From CAIKMD01 sp963740675 (GTDB taxonomy: Bacteria; Pseudomonadota; Alphaproteobacteria; ATCC43930; CGMCC-115725), in contig CAVUFS010000002.1 of the NCBI GenBank assembly GCA_963740675.1, positions 152,302-216,301 of the forward strand: 64,000 bases of DNA, in the 5' to 3' direction. The position numbers and the translations under genes are program-made. Below are positions 17,553 through 27,057 of this stretch, in pieces. Within the stretch, counting starts at the first letter, position 1. Each line of letters opens with the position of its first letter. Below the pieces are notes generated by a model. That model searched no databases, was not told where the DNA came from, and saw nothing but the letters and a program-made list of their open reading frames with translations.

Positions 17553-17614
17553 ACCGGATTGCCGCGCGCTCGGTCCCTGGATCAAGTCGTGGTCAAGGGC
17601 ACGTTATAAAAAAT

Positions 17615-18292
17615 ATGACACCCCTCCATAAGCAATTGGTGCGTTCTTCCGTTCTCGGAACGCTCGCTATGCTGGTGCTGATTTTTGTCCCTGCGGGGAC
17701 GTTTCAGTACTGGCAGGGATGGGCATCTCTCGCCGTGTTTATTATTTGCTCTGGTGCCTACACGCTGTATCTGGCAAAGCATGATCCAGCATTGCTGAGA
17801 CGACGCACTGAAGCCGGTATCTCTTACGAAAAAGAATTCACCCAGAAAATCGTGATGGCTTTGCTCTATGTCGCGTGCATCGTTCTCGTCGTTCTGCCCC
17901 CGCTGGATTTCCGCTTCGGCTGGTCGTTAATGCCGTGGCAAGTCTCAATCATAGGCGACGCACTTGTCGTATTCTCTTTCTACATTTTCTACCTCGTGTC
18001 GAAAGTGAATACCTACGCCGCGGCCAACGTCCGCGTTGAAGAAGGACAAAGGGTTATTTCATCCGGCGTGTACGCATTGGTCCGTCACCCGATGTACTTT
18101 GCCGCTTTGTTTCTTTTCGTCGGCACACCTGTAGGGCTCGGATCTTGGTGGGCATTGCTTTTGGTCCCTGTACTTATACCCACTCTCGTTGCCCGTATTT
18201 TGAACGAAGAAAAAGTGCTCGCGCGGGATTTACCCGGTTACATCGACTATATGCACAAGGTCCGATATCGCTTGATTCCCGGCGTTTGGTAA
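17615..18292 (+). CDS. Isoprenylcysteine carboxyl methyltransferase-like membrane protein
   Basis: 225 residues with about five to six membrane helices. The C-terminal motif GVYALVRHPMYFAALFLFVG plus NEEKVLARDLPGYIDYMHKVRYRLIPGVW is the ICMT/PEMT signature (RHPxY, then E-x-x-L and the final R-Y-R-L-P). Known: these use S-adenosylmethionine to methylate lipid-like or thiol substrates. It is noticeably less GC-rich than its neighbours, which hints at separate ancestry. The ATG at 17615 lies within an AT-rich leader with little ribosome site. Confidence 0.8.
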   Translation: MTPLHKQLVRSSVLGTLAMLVLIFVPAGTFQYWQGWASLAVFIICSGAYTLYLAKHDPALLRRRTEAGISYEKEFTQKIVMALLYVACIVLVVLPPLDFRFGWSLMPWQVSIIGDALVVFSFYIFYLVSKVNTYAAANVRVEEGQRVISSGVYALVRHPMYFAALFLFVGTPVGLGSWWALLLVPVLIPTLVARILNEEKVLARDLPGYIDYMHKVRYRLIPGVW

Positions 18293-18492
18293 AACGTCGA
18301 CTTCGTGTTTCTACCGAAAATCTCCGGAAATCTCAGGGCACTCGTTGCAGAAGCGCCATTGGGCTGAAGCTGCGCCGCTTTCGCCATCATGGCGAGCAGA
18401 ACGACAATGCTTTTCATGAGCAATACATGGCGAGCCGGGTGCTTTGACGAGAGGATCCCCGTGTTCAGTGTCCACGCTCGATTGGGACCACA

Positions 18493-18804
18493 CTATCGAC
18501 GGCCGCGAAGGCCGATGCCGCCAACCACCGCATAAGGCGCGTAATAATACGCATAAGGCGCGTAATAATAAGGGTAGGCGTACGGCGCGTAGACGTAGGG
18601 TGGCGGGTAGCCAAACGAATAATTCAACTGCGAATAATTCAGCTGCGACGCGTTGATGAATTGGCAGCCAGCGCCGGGAAAATAATAGTAGCCCGGCGGG
18701 CAGGCGACAGCTGCGTGTGCGGCGGGCGGCTTCGCAGACACTCCCATGCCGACGACGAGACCGGCTGATAACGCTGCATTCATCAAAATTTTGCCGCATT
18801 CCAT
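18493..18804 (-). CDS. Secreted tyrosine/proline-rich repeat protein
   Basis: 103 residues. Signal peptide to about residue 32 (LSAGLVVGMGVSAKPPAAHAA). Then ACPPGYYYFPGAGCQF (two cysteines) and low-complexity repeats: NYSQLNYS and multiple YAPYAY-YY units, ending GGIGLRGRR. The DNA shows a ~20-base repeat (around 18534-18575) containing ATAAGGCGCGTAATAAT. Similar Tyr-rich exported proteins are frequent in Bradyrhizobium-like genomes; none has a proved function that I know. Confidence 0.65.
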   Translation of the reverse strand: MECGKILMNAALSAGLVVGMGVSAKPPAAHAAVACPPGYYYFPGAGCQFINASQLNYSQLNYSFGYPPPYVYAPYAYPYYYAPYAYYYAPYAVVGGIGLRGRR

Positions 18805-19142
18805 AATTGGCCACCCTTTCTCTAAAGGTGGGGCTGCGTTTCATCTTTTTCAAAGAACCGCTCCACTGGGGCGCGAGCCATCCACGAAGAGCGTTCGTCT
18901 TGAATCGCAGTACGATGTTAAGGTCCGCTTGTCCATTTCGTTCTCCGAAAGCAGACAGTCCGCTTCCGGCCACGAAGCGGACCTGTGCGTGTCCGAGCGG
19001 CACGTCCGATAACAGCCCTAAAGCGGACGCGTCTCACGCCCTCCGTGGCGGCTCATCGCTCTTCGACCGGTATTCCAATTAAGTAGAATTGCGCGATCGC
19101 AATCGATGCTATTCTTGAGCGTGGATAGATGAGTGTTGAGCC
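18805..19142. other. Gene-poor interval with scattered GTCCGCTT words
   Basis: No gene. The word GTCCGCTT or its complement AAGCGGAC occurs several times (for example near 18923, 18957, 18976 and 19021), a decayed short-repeat look also seen at 27990. Promoters for the Tyr-rich gene (leftward) and the Rieske gene (rightward) should be here. Confidence 0.4.
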
Positions 19143-19556
19143 ATGAGCCTCCATGTCGTCGCGACGGTTGACGAGATCGCACCCGGCACGCACAAGCTGG
19201 TCACGGTCAAGGGACGCGAGATCGGGATCTTCAACGTGAAGGGCGATTTTTACGCGCTCTTCAATCGCTGCCCCCATGCCGGCGCATCGCTCTGCGCCGG
19301 CCGCGTCGGCGGACTCGTCGTGTCGGACGAGCCGGGCAAATACGAGATCCTCAGGGAGGGCGAGATCCTGCGCTGCCCCTGGCACGGATGGGAATATGAT
19401 ATCCGCACCGGTCAATCCTGGTGCGATCCCAAGAAGGTGAGCACACGGCAATACAACGTGTCGGTCGAGCCGGGCGAGCGGATCGCCAGGGGTCCTTATG
19501 TCGCCGAAAGCTTCCCCGTCTTCGTCGATCGGAATTACGTCGTCGTCGACGTTTAG
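19143..19556 (+). CDS. Rieske-type [2Fe-2S] ferredoxin
   Basis: 137 residues. Cluster ligands: CPHAG (Cys and His, ~42-46) and CPWHGWEY (~79-86). Length and lack of a catalytic domain or signal peptide mark a soluble Rieske ferredoxin or small oxygenase subunit rather than a full oxygenase alpha subunit. It converges with two amidohydrolase genes, six bases apart, so a role as electron donor in the same catabolic pathway is likely but unproved. Confidence 0.85.
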   Translation: MSLHVVATVDEIAPGTHKLVTVKGREIGIFNVKGDFYALFNRCPHAGASLCAGRVGGLVVSDEPGKYEILREGEILRCPWHGWEYDIRTGQSWCDPKKVSTRQYNVSVEPGERIARGPYVAESFPVFVDRNYVVVDV

Positions 19557-19562
19557 CCGCGC

Positions 19563-20669
19563 TCAGTTTAGGCCGTAGACCGCCTTGGCGTTGCCACGAA
19601 AGATCGCCTGATCCACCGCATCGGACAGCCGCACCTTGAAGGCTTGTCGTGGATCGTCAAAGTCCCAATGCGGATAGTCGGTCGAGAACATCAGCCGGTC
19701 TGCTCCGATCCAGTCGATGACATCGAGGAGATGGCGCGGGTTCTCCGGCTCTTCCATCGGCTGCGTCGTGTACCAGAAATGCTGGCGCACATATTCGGAA
19801 GGCGGCCGTTTGACATGGGCGAGCTCGTCGCGCATCCGCTGCCAAGCCTTGTCGAGGCGCCAGGCGAGCGCCGGCACCCAGGCAAAGCCGCCCTCGACGC
19901 AAATGACCTTGAGCGTTGGAAAGCGCTCGAACACTCCTTCCATCACCAAACTCGTAACGACCGATTGTAGGCTGTGCGCGAAAGCGTAATGCTCTTCGAT
20001 GTAATAGGACATCCAGCCGCTGCCGCTATTGGCGCCAGGGCCGTAAGCCGCCGAATGCAGCGCGATCGGCAGATTGTGCTCGACCGCCGCCTGATAGATC
20101 GGCCAGTAGCGCCGGCGCCCTAAGGGCTCGATCGCGCGCGGCGGAATCGAGATCTGGACGAAGGCGGGATTGCCCGCATGGCGCTCGATCTCGGCGATGG
20201 CGACCTCCGGCTCGTCTTGCGGCACGCAAAGCGATGCTTTGAGCCGTGGCTCCGGCTTCACCCATTTCTCGACTTGCCAGTCATTCGCGGCCGCGCATAA
20301 AGCGGCGCCGAGACCCTGATCGAAAGTCTGGCTGCCGATTGAGAGCGGCTGCAGGATGCCATATTCGATGCCGAGCGGATCGAGCAGCTGTTGCTGCATG
20401 AAGGCAAGATCGGAGCCGGGCGGGCCGCCGCTGGGCGGGAATGCGTCGAGGCGCGAACCATTGCCGATCGTCATGCGCGGATAGGGCACCATGCCGAGAA
20501 AAGGCTGCGCCACGCGCGCGCCATAGCTTGCGACTTGCTTCGCCCAGCGCGCCGGCATGAATTCGGTGATTTCCTTGGGCGAGCCCGCCACCGGATGAAT
20601 GTCGCAATCGACAATGCCGCGGTGATTGACGCGGGGCCGCGACGCAGACGGGACGGAAGCGGTCGTCAT
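19563..20669 (-). CDS. Amidohydrolase-2 (ACMSD-like) metal-dependent hydrolase/decarboxylase, downstream copy
   Basis: 368 residues. Metal-ligand positions of the amidohydrolase-2 family: DCDIHP near the start (D-x-H), His in IALHSAAYG, the ICVEGGFAW strand and Asp in FSTDYPHWDFD near the C-terminus. Known: this family includes ACMSD and gamma-resorcylate or o-pyrocatechuate decarboxylases. The ATG at 20669 overlaps the stop of the upstream paralogue by ATGA, so the two are translationally coupled. The two proteins share about a third of their residues, consistent with a heteromer or serial steps. Confidence 0.85.
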   Translation of the reverse strand: MTTASVPSASRPRVNHRGIVDCDIHPVAGSPKEITEFMPARWAKQVASYGARVAQPFLGMVPYPRMTIGNGSRLDAFPPSGGPPGSDLAFMQQQLLDPLGIEYGILQPLSIGSQTFDQGLGAALCAAANDWQVEKWVKPEPRLKASLCVPQDEPEVAIAEIERHAGNPAFVQISIPPRAIEPLGRRRYWPIYQAAVEHNLPIALHSAAYGPGANSGSGWMSYYIEEHYAFAHSLQSVVTSLVMEGVFERFPTLKVICVEGGFAWVPALAWRLDKAWQRMRDELAHVKRPPSEYVRQHFWYTTQPMEEPENPRHLLDVIDWIGADRLMFSTDYPHWDFDDPRQAFKVRLSDAVDQAIFRGNAKAVYGLN

Positions 20670-21769
20670 TGCGCTGTCTCCTGCAATCGTGGATAGGTCG
20701 CCAGCGGATTCTCGACGAGTATTTTGTGGAGCAGGCTTTCTGGCAAGCCCGGCGGCAGAACGTCGTCGCCGTCGAATTGCCAATGCGGATAGTCGGTCGC
20801 GAAGAGCAGCATCTCATCGGAACCGATATGGTCGAGAAGCTTACCCACTGCGCTAGGATCGGCCGGTCCATCGAGCGGCTGAATTGTAAGGCGGAAGTGA
20901 TCGCGGATGATCTCGGCCGGGATCTCCTTGATCCACGGCACCTCGGTGCGCACGCCGCGCCAATCCTTGCTGACGCGCCACATCAGCCCGGGAAGCCAGC
21001 TCACACCGGATTCGATGAGCACGACGCGCAACGCAGGGAATTTCGCGAACACGCCTTCGGCGACAAGGCTGATCGTCTGGGTCGCGAAGGCTTGGGCCTG
21101 CGTGACGTAATCCTCGGCGAGATAGGAGAGATAGCCGCTCTGTGTCGGCGCGTGCCGCATCAGGCTGCCGGCATGGATCCCGATCGGCAAGCCGAGGCGC
21201 TCGGCCGCGCGATAGATCGGCCAATACATCCGCCGTCCCAACGGCATCTCGCCCATGGCGAGAACCAGCACCTGGACGAAGCGCTTATCGGCGGCGCAGC
21301 GCTCGATCTCTTCCGCCGCTGCCTCCGGATCCATCAGCGAGATGACGATCGAGGCGCGCAAGCGCGGCTCGCGATCGAGCCATTCTTTCGCCATCCAATC
21401 ATTCATCGCGCGGCAGAGCGCTGTGCCGAGATCGGGATTGTAGACGGCGACCGCGCCATAAAGGCAATTGCAGATCGCATAGCGCAGACCGAAATGATCG
21501 AGCGCTTGTTCGCGCAGGAGCGCGAGATCCGTCCCGGCCTTTCCTTCCTGGGGACGCCAATCCGGCCGGCTCGTCAGTGGCGCATTCGGCGGATAGCTGT
21601 TGAGCTCGAGGCGGCCGATGCCCTTCATCACCATCGAGACCGTATCGCGCCAGTAATCGTCGAGATAAGGCAAGAGCGCTTGCGTTCCTGGCAAGGCCGG
21701 GTGAATGTCACAGTCAATCGCGCCGGAATGAGGCAGGCTCAACACACGGGTCTCCGCAGGCGTTCGCAC
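20666..21769 (-). CDS. Amidohydrolase-2 family protein, upstream copy
   Basis: 367 residues from a GTG at 21769. Same family as the next gene: AIDCDIHPALPG (D-x-H), GIHAGSLMR (His), VVLIESGVSWLP and LFATDYPHWQFDG (Asp). Known relatives include decarboxylases of aromatic acids and hydrolases of ring-cleavage products. Transcribed away from an AAHS-type carrier across a 129-base interval, which suggests shared control of uptake and breakdown of an aromatic-acid-like compound. Substrate unknown. Confidence 0.83.
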   Translation of the reverse strand: MRTPAETRVLSLPHSGAIDCDIHPALPGTQALLPYLDDYWRDTVSMVMKGIGRLELNSYPPNAPLTSRPDWRPQEGKAGTDLALLREQALDHFGLRYAICNCLYGAVAVYNPDLGTALCRAMNDWMAKEWLDREPRLRASIVISLMDPEAAAEEIERCAADKRFVQVLVLAMGEMPLGRRMYWPIYRAAERLGLPIGIHAGSLMRHAPTQSGYLSYLAEDYVTQAQAFATQTISLVAEGVFAKFPALRVVLIESGVSWLPGLMWRVSKDWRGVRTEVPWIKEIPAEIIRDHFRLTIQPLDGPADPSAVGKLLDHIGSDEMLLFATDYPHWQFDGDDVLPPGLPESLLHKILVENPLATYPRLQETAQ

Positions 21770-21898
21770 GAACTCTTAGAGTTATTGTGCGAGCTTCGAC
21801 GGCACCGCGCAACCACGTCGCAAAGTGGAAGGCGATGGGCGTGAGGGCGAGGGAGTTGCGATCAAAGGTGTCAACAATAAGGCATTGGCGAGGAAGCG

Positions 21899-23275
21899 AT
21901 GGCATCACCGGAAACAATCGATATCAACGCGACAATCGAGCGCATCGGCCTGCGCCGTCTCGGCATCTTCGTTGTCGTTCTTTGCTTCTTGATGATGATG
22001 GCCGATGGCTATGATTTCGGAACGCTGTCGCTTGCGGTGCCATCGATCCTGCGTGAATGGCAACTTCAGCCCAAGGAGATGGGCTTCGTCTTCAGTGTCA
22101 CCTTTTTCGGCTTGCTGGTGGGCTCGCTGACCTATGGTTGGATCGCGGATCGTTATGGACGCCGCTTCACCATCATCCTCGGGACATTCAATTTCGGCAT
22201 CCCGATTCTGCTGACGGCCTGGGCGACGAGCATCAACGAACTTGCGGCGCTGCGCTTCATCGGTGGCGTAGGCATGGGCGGCATCGTACCGATTGCTTAC
22301 ACGCTGGTCAGCGAATATGCGCCGAAGCGCATGCGCTCGACCGTCACGGTCATCACCAATGCCGGCTACAATCTCGGCGCGGCCTCCGGCGGCTTGATCG
22401 CCGCCGCATCGATCCCGGCCTATGGCTGGCAATCGCTTTATGTGATCGGCGCCATCTTTTCCTTTGCGATGGCACTGGTGTTGATTCTCTACCTTCCCGA
22501 TTCTGCTCTGTTCCTCGCTTTGAAGAAGCCGAACTCGCCACAATTGCGGCCGCTCGCACAGCGGCTGCTTAGCGGGCGCACGCTGGCCCCTGAGACGCGC
22601 TTTGTCGCAGTCGACGAGCATGAGGGTGACGAGATCGGCCGCGCCGGTTTCTTCCGCCTCTTCACCGGCATGCGCGCTTATGCGACGAGCTTGCTCTGGC
22701 TCCTCTTCGTCGCGGATTCATTGGGCTTCTTCTTTCTCGCGAGCTGGCTGCCTTTGGTGATGGAAAACGCCGGCGTCAGCTCTAGCACCGCTTCGCTGAC
22801 GGCCTCGCTCTTCGTTTTTGCCGGACTGGTCGGCGGGTTCGTCATCATGCGCTTTCTCGACCGTGTCGGCCCGATCGCTTTCGTCGCGCTGCCCATTATC
22901 GGCGGTCCCGCGGAAATCATGATCGGCATGCATGGCTTGCCGGAGCCGCTTCTCCTTGCCACCGTAGCGATTGCCGGCGCTTGCCTTGCCGGCATTCACA
23001 TGGCGGTCTATGCGATTGCGGTGCGCTTCTATCCGTCCACCATTCGCGGCATCGGCGTCTCGATGGCAACAGTGTTTGGCCGCGCCGGCGGCATCGTCGC
23101 GCCGTCCGTTGGCGGCTATTTGTTGTCGGCACACATGCCGCTGCAGCAGCTGATGGTCTTTGCCGCTCTTCCCTGCTTGGCGACGACCCTCATCGGCATC
23201 GGCTTGGGTCTACTCTATCGCCGGCATTTCGATACGCCGGCAACCCTCTCCGTCGCCGAGCAGCCCGCGTCATGA
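21899..23275 (+). CDS. MFS transporter, aromatic acid:H+ symporter (AAHS) type
   Basis: 458 residues, twelve predicted helices. AAHS marks: MMADGYDFGTLSLAVPSI in helix 1 (the D-G-Y-D motif) and GWIADRYGRRFTII between helices 2 and 3 (MFS motif A). A longer loop around residues 205-250 separates the two six-helix halves. Known family members (PcaK, BenK, MhpT) import benzoate-type acids with protons. Divergent from the amidohydrolases. Confidence 0.85.
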   Translation: MASPETIDINATIERIGLRRLGIFVVVLCFLMMMADGYDFGTLSLAVPSILREWQLQPKEMGFVFSVTFFGLLVGSLTYGWIADRYGRRFTIILGTFNFGIPILLTAWATSINELAALRFIGGVGMGGIVPIAYTLVSEYAPKRMRSTVTVITNAGYNLGAASGGLIAAASIPAYGWQSLYVIGAIFSFAMALVLILYLPDSALFLALKKPNSPQLRPLAQRLLSGRTLAPETRFVAVDEHEGDEIGRAGFFRLFTGMRAYATSLLWLLFVADSLGFFFLASWLPLVMENAGVSSSTASLTASLFVFAGLVGGFVIMRFLDRVGPIAFVALPIIGGPAEIMIGMHGLPEPLLLATVAIAGACLAGIHMAVYAIAVRFYPSTIRGIGVSMATVFGRAGGIVAPSVGGYLLSAHMPLQQLMVFAALPCLATTLIGIGLGLLYRRHFDTPATLSVAEQPAS

Positions 23276-23308
23276 GATGGGGACCGCTGTCCGCCGCCGT
23301 TTCTGCGT

Positions 23309-24310
23309 TTAGCCGCTCTCCGCCGGCACGGCACCACCGGCTTTGAGGATTGGCGTCCAACGCGCCACTTCCTGAGCGACATATTCCTCGAGCCAGGCGG
23401 ATGTGCGCGCCTCGCCTTCTGGCAGCACGCCGCCCAGGTCTTGTAGACGCTTTCTGGTGCCCGGATCGTCCAATGCTTTTACGAGAGCGGCATTGAGCTT
23501 TTCGACCACGGACTTCGGCGTGTTCTTCGGCGCAAAGATGGCGTTCCAAGCACTGACCTGATAGTCCGGCAGGCCCGCTTCCTTGGTCGTCGGCACATCG
23601 GGCAGCGCCGGCGAGCGTTCCGGCGTGGCGATGGCATAGGCGCGGATGTTGCCACCCTGGATCTGCGTCACCAGGTTGACGATCTGGTCGCAGGCGTAGT
23701 CGACCTTGCCGCCAATCATGTCGTTGATGACCGGCCCGGTGCCCGTATAGGGCACGCGCGTCGGCTTTACGCCGATCATCACGTTGAACATGGTGCAGGT
23801 GGTGAAGGACACCGAGCCGACACCGGCATGGGCTTCATTGGCCTTGTCCTGCTGGGTCTTCAGCGTGGCGATGAATTCCTTCAGGTCCTTGGCGGGATAA
23901 TCCTTGCGCGCGACGATCAGGATCGGCGTGCCGGCGGCCATGCCGACCGGTGCGAAATCCTTGGTCGGATCGTAACGCAGCTTCGGATACAGCGCGGGCG
24001 CTGCGCCATGGGTACCCATGTGCCCCATCATGATCGTGTAGCCGTCGGGCGCTGCTTGGGCGCCGCGCGTGATGCCGGTGGTGCCGCCGGCTCCCGTCAC
24101 GTTCTCGACGACGATCTGCTGGCCAAGGGTTTTCGACATATTCTCGCCGACGATGCGGGTGATGACGTCGGTCGGACCGCCGGCGGCGAACGGCACGATG
24201 ATGGTGATCGGATGCGTCGGGTAATTCTGCGCCCGAGCGGTGGTTGTAGCGGCAGTCGCCGCAGTCAGAGTAGCAGCTGCGACGGCGAGGAGCGCGAGAG
24301 TTTGTTTCAT
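23309..24310 (-). CDS. TctC/Bug-family tripartite tricarboxylate transporter binding protein
   Basis: 333 residues. Signal peptide (LALLAVAAATLTAATAATTTARA). Bug motifs: YPTHPITIIVPFAAGGPTDVITR, VENVTGAGGTTG and YTIMMGHMGTHG; fold of the periplasmic binding protein with a pocket for carboxylate groups. Expected role: periplasmic capture of a dicarboxylate or similar acid for the TctAB permease encoded just upstream. Terminal gene of tctBAC order (B, A, C along the minus strand). Confidence 0.9.
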   Translation of the reverse strand: MKQTLALLAVAAATLTAATAATTTARAQNYPTHPITIIVPFAAGGPTDVITRIVGENMSKTLGQQIVVENVTGAGGTTGITRGAQAAPDGYTIMMGHMGTHGAAPALYPKLRYDPTKDFAPVGMAAGTPILIVARKDYPAKDLKEFIATLKTQQDKANEAHAGVGSVSFTTCTMFNVMIGVKPTRVPYTGTGPVINDMIGGKVDYACDQIVNLVTQIQGGNIRAYAIATPERSPALPDVPTTKEAGLPDYQVSAWNAIFAPKNTPKSVVEKLNAALVKALDDPGTRKRLQDLGGVLPEGEARTSAWLEEYVAQEVARWTPILKAGGAVPAESG

Positions 24311-24404
24311 GGTGGCCTCCTTGTCCGGTTTCTGAGTCGGTTTCTTATGGAATGCTTCCGTTCTCGGTCATGAGCCGAAACGGGTTGTCGACGCTTGACG
24401 TTCC

Positions 24405-25907
24405 TTATTCTTGGAACGCTTCTTCACGGCCTTTGCGCACCGTCGGAATGATCGCCACCACGATGACGAGTACGGCCACCAGCAGCAGGCCGGCAGACAC
24501 CGGACTGGTGACGAAGGTGCCGAAATCGCCGCGCGATAAGATCAAAGCCTGACGCAGCTTTTCTTCCATCAACTTGCCGAGCACGAAACCGAGCAGCAGC
24601 GGTGCCGGCTCGAAGCCGAATTTATAGAATGCGTAGCCGGCGAAGCCGAAGAACGCCGTCAACAGCACGTCGCTCGGATCGTTGTTGATCGAATAGATGC
24701 CGATGCAGCAGAACAACAGGATCGCCGGGAACATCAAGCGATAGGGTACCTTGAGCAGCCGCACCCAAAGGCCGATCAGCGGCAGATTGATGATCAGCAG
24801 CATCAGATTGCCGAGCCACATGCTGGCGATCATGCCCCAGAACAGGCCCGGGGTTTTGGTCATCACCTGCGGGCCGGGAATGATACCGTGGATCGTCATG
24901 GCGCCGACCATCAGCGCCATGACGGCGTTGGGCGGAATGCCGAGGGTGAGCAACGGGATGAAGGCCGTCTGCGCGCCGGCATTGTTGGCCGATTCGGGAC
25001 CTGCGACGCCTTCGATGGCGCCCTTGCCGAAACGCCAGGGCGTCCTGGAGATTTTCTTTTCCAGCGTGTAGGACGCGAAGGGGCCGAGCACCGCGCCATT
25101 GCCGGGCAAGATCCCAAGCGCACCGCCGAGCAAAGTGCCACGCAGCACCGGAAGCGCCGCCTGCTTGAAATCCGCCTTCGACGGCAACAGTTTGCCAATC
25201 TTGGCCCGCACCACATCGCGCGTTTCCGGATTGTCGAGATTGCGCAGGATTTCCGCGAAGCCGAACAGGCCCATGGCGAGCACGGCGAAGTCGATGCCGT
25301 CCATCAGGTCGACCATGCCGAGCGTCAAGCGCTCATCGCCGGTCTGCAGATCGGTGCCGACGGTGGCGAGCAGCAGGCCGATGAAGATGACCGCGCCCGC
25401 TCTCAGAAGCGATGCGCGCGCCAGCACGACCGCGAAAGCGAGGCCGAGAACCATCAGCGAGAAATATTCCGCCGGACCGAAGACCAGCGCCAAGCGTGTC
25501 AACGGCACGCCGAGCGCCGCGATCACCAACGTCGCCACCGTTCCGGCGAAGAACGAGCCGATGGCGGCGACGCCGAGCGCGATGCCGGCCCGGCCGTTGC
25601 GTGCCATCTGATGGCCGTCGAGCGTGGTGACGACCGAGGTCGCCTCGCCCGGAATATTGACGAGGATGGCCGTGGTCGACCCGCCATACTGCGCGCCGTA
25701 ATAGATGCCGGCCAGCATGATCAGCGCGCCGGTCGGATCGACTTGGAAGGTCAGAGGCAGCAGGATGGCGATGGTGGCGATCGGTCCGACGCCGGGCAAA
25801 ATGCCGACCAGCGTGCCGATCAAACAACCGGCGAAGCAAAGCGCGACGTTCTGCAGCGACAGCGCCGTGCTGAAACCGAGTTCGAGATTAGCAATGAATG
25901 AGCCCAT
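24405..25907 (-). CDS. TctA large permease subunit of tripartite tricarboxylate transporter
   Basis: 500 residues, about eleven to twelve helices. TctA signatures: GTLVGILPGVGPIATIAILLP and GIYYGAQYGGSTTAILVN (first repeat), and GILPGNGAVLGPFASY then GIPPNAVMALMVGAM (second repeat). Secondary carrier driven by the proton or sodium gradient. TctB lies 10 bases upstream and the binding protein about 95 bases downstream. Confidence 0.92.
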   Translation of the reverse strand: MGSFIANLELGFSTALSLQNVALCFAGCLIGTLVGILPGVGPIATIAILLPLTFQVDPTGALIMLAGIYYGAQYGGSTTAILVNIPGEATSVVTTLDGHQMARNGRAGIALGVAAIGSFFAGTVATLVIAALGVPLTRLALVFGPAEYFSLMVLGLAFAVVLARASLLRAGAVIFIGLLLATVGTDLQTGDERLTLGMVDLMDGIDFAVLAMGLFGFAEILRNLDNPETRDVVRAKIGKLLPSKADFKQAALPVLRGTLLGGALGILPGNGAVLGPFASYTLEKKISRTPWRFGKGAIEGVAGPESANNAGAQTAFIPLLTLGIPPNAVMALMVGAMTIHGIIPGPQVMTKTPGLFWGMIASMWLGNLMLLIINLPLIGLWVRLLKVPYRLMFPAILLFCCIGIYSINNDPSDVLLTAFFGFAGYAFYKFGFEPAPLLLGFVLGKLMEEKLRQALILSRGDFGTFVTSPVSAGLLLVAVLVIVVAIIPTVRKGREEAFQE

Positions 25908-25917
25908 CTCGCGCCTC

Positions 25918-26376
25918 CTAATAGCCCAGCAGCCAGGGTGCGACGGGTATCGGCAGGCTCAGTAGTACCTTGAACAGCAGCCAGCAGAACGTCGTCATGA
26001 CGGCAGCGAACAGGATCGATTTGACGAAGCGCGAATTGCGTGCGGCGAGGCTGCCGATGATGACGGCGGCGGGACCGGCGACGAACAATCCCAACGGCCG
26101 GATGGCGAGACCGAACAGGACGGCGGCGCCGAGAATGAACAAGGGACCGCGGATGCTCCAGTGTTCGAGCGAGGCGCCGTCTTTGAGAAAAGATAGGATC
26201 ACCAGGGCCACGCCGCAGAGACCGCAGGCCGTCGCCAGCGCACGCGGCATCATGCCGGGGCCAAGCGCTCGCATGGTGCCGACCGTCAAATCGTCGGTCT
26301 GCCAAAACACGAACGATGCGAGAGCGATCAGGAAGAGACCCGCGGCAGTCTCTTGCGGTCCGCGGATGCGGATCAT
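25918..26376 (-). CDS. TctB small permease subunit
   Basis: 152 residues from ATG 26376, four predicted helices (AAGLFLIALASFVFW, ATACGLCGVALVILSFL, PLFILGAAVLFGLAI, KSILFAAVMTTFCWLLFKVLL). The first helix followed by LGPGMMPR is the usual TctB pattern. The frame runs further upstream, but the homology begins at MIRIRGPQE. Ends ten bases before tctA. Confidence 0.85.
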   Translation of the reverse strand: MIRIRGPQETAAGLFLIALASFVFWQTDDLTVGTMRALGPGMMPRALATACGLCGVALVILSFLKDGASLEHWSIRGPLFILGAAVLFGLAIRPLGLFVAGPAAVIIGSLAARNSRFVKSILFAAVMTTFCWLLFKVLLSLPIPVAPWLLGY

Positions 26377-27057
26377 CGGACCACACCGTGCCGATCGATT
26401 TGGACGAACTGCTCCCAGCAAGTCGTTCGCATCGCCCACCCCGCACTGCTCGGGTAGGTGCTTTCTCTACGAGGATTGTATGACTACGCCAGACGATTGC
26501 ACGAGCAAAAACGCATCACCCATTCGTCTTCTGGAGTAGCCAAGTTTGGCGCCCCCCTTTATGGACCACACAAAGCTAACTTGGTTGTTAGATAGCTGAT
26601 GTCGGGTTTGGGTGGACAGATCCCCCTGAGCAGTCGTCGAGAGGCGCTTCGGGTCAAAGTCGGGCTCGATCGCGCGATCAAACCCAGTCCGCTTTAGTTC
26701 CATTACGAGACGTGCCAACGAACAAAAGGCATGTCGCAGAGCGGCTGCGACCTGCCGTGAAAGCTTGGACATCTTGTAATTGCACTGTGGCGGCGTACCG
26801 GAGCACGCACCCGGGAGATAGGGCTCAGCAGCGGCCTTCAGCCAGCGGCCAGCCGCGGTGATGCGTCCAACAGGTTCGGGAAAATGCCCAGCTTTGAGAG
26901 TACGGAAGCCGCTGGTCTCTAGTCCGATTTTTTCGCCTCTATCGGGACTTGACCCGATACTTGCGTGGCAGCGCTTCGGCCCAACTGAAGCCCGATTTCG
27001 TCACGTCGGAGCATGGCCCAGCCTAGGAGGCAGAGCCTAGAACGCGGAGGACAAGAC
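26377..27057. other. Gene-poor interval of about 680 bases
   Basis: No gene I can support. A minus-strand frame 26467-26772 (101 codons, beginning MSKLSRQVAAALRHAF) has no family I know and an unconvincing composition. The right end carries GGAGGACAAGAC before the small exported protein at 27058. Confidence 0.4.

Noticed and set aside
20669..21844. 391-codon plus-strand frame
   Set aside because: Exactly antisense to the amidohydrolase gene, His/Arg/Asp-rich as expected of a GC-rich shadow, no domain motif.
24888..25901. 337-codon plus-strand frame
   Set aside because: Antisense shadow of tctA with extreme Arg/Asp/Gln content.
26467..26772. 101-codon minus-strand frame
   Set aside because: No family, no ribosome site and unconvincing composition; left inside the gene-poor interval.
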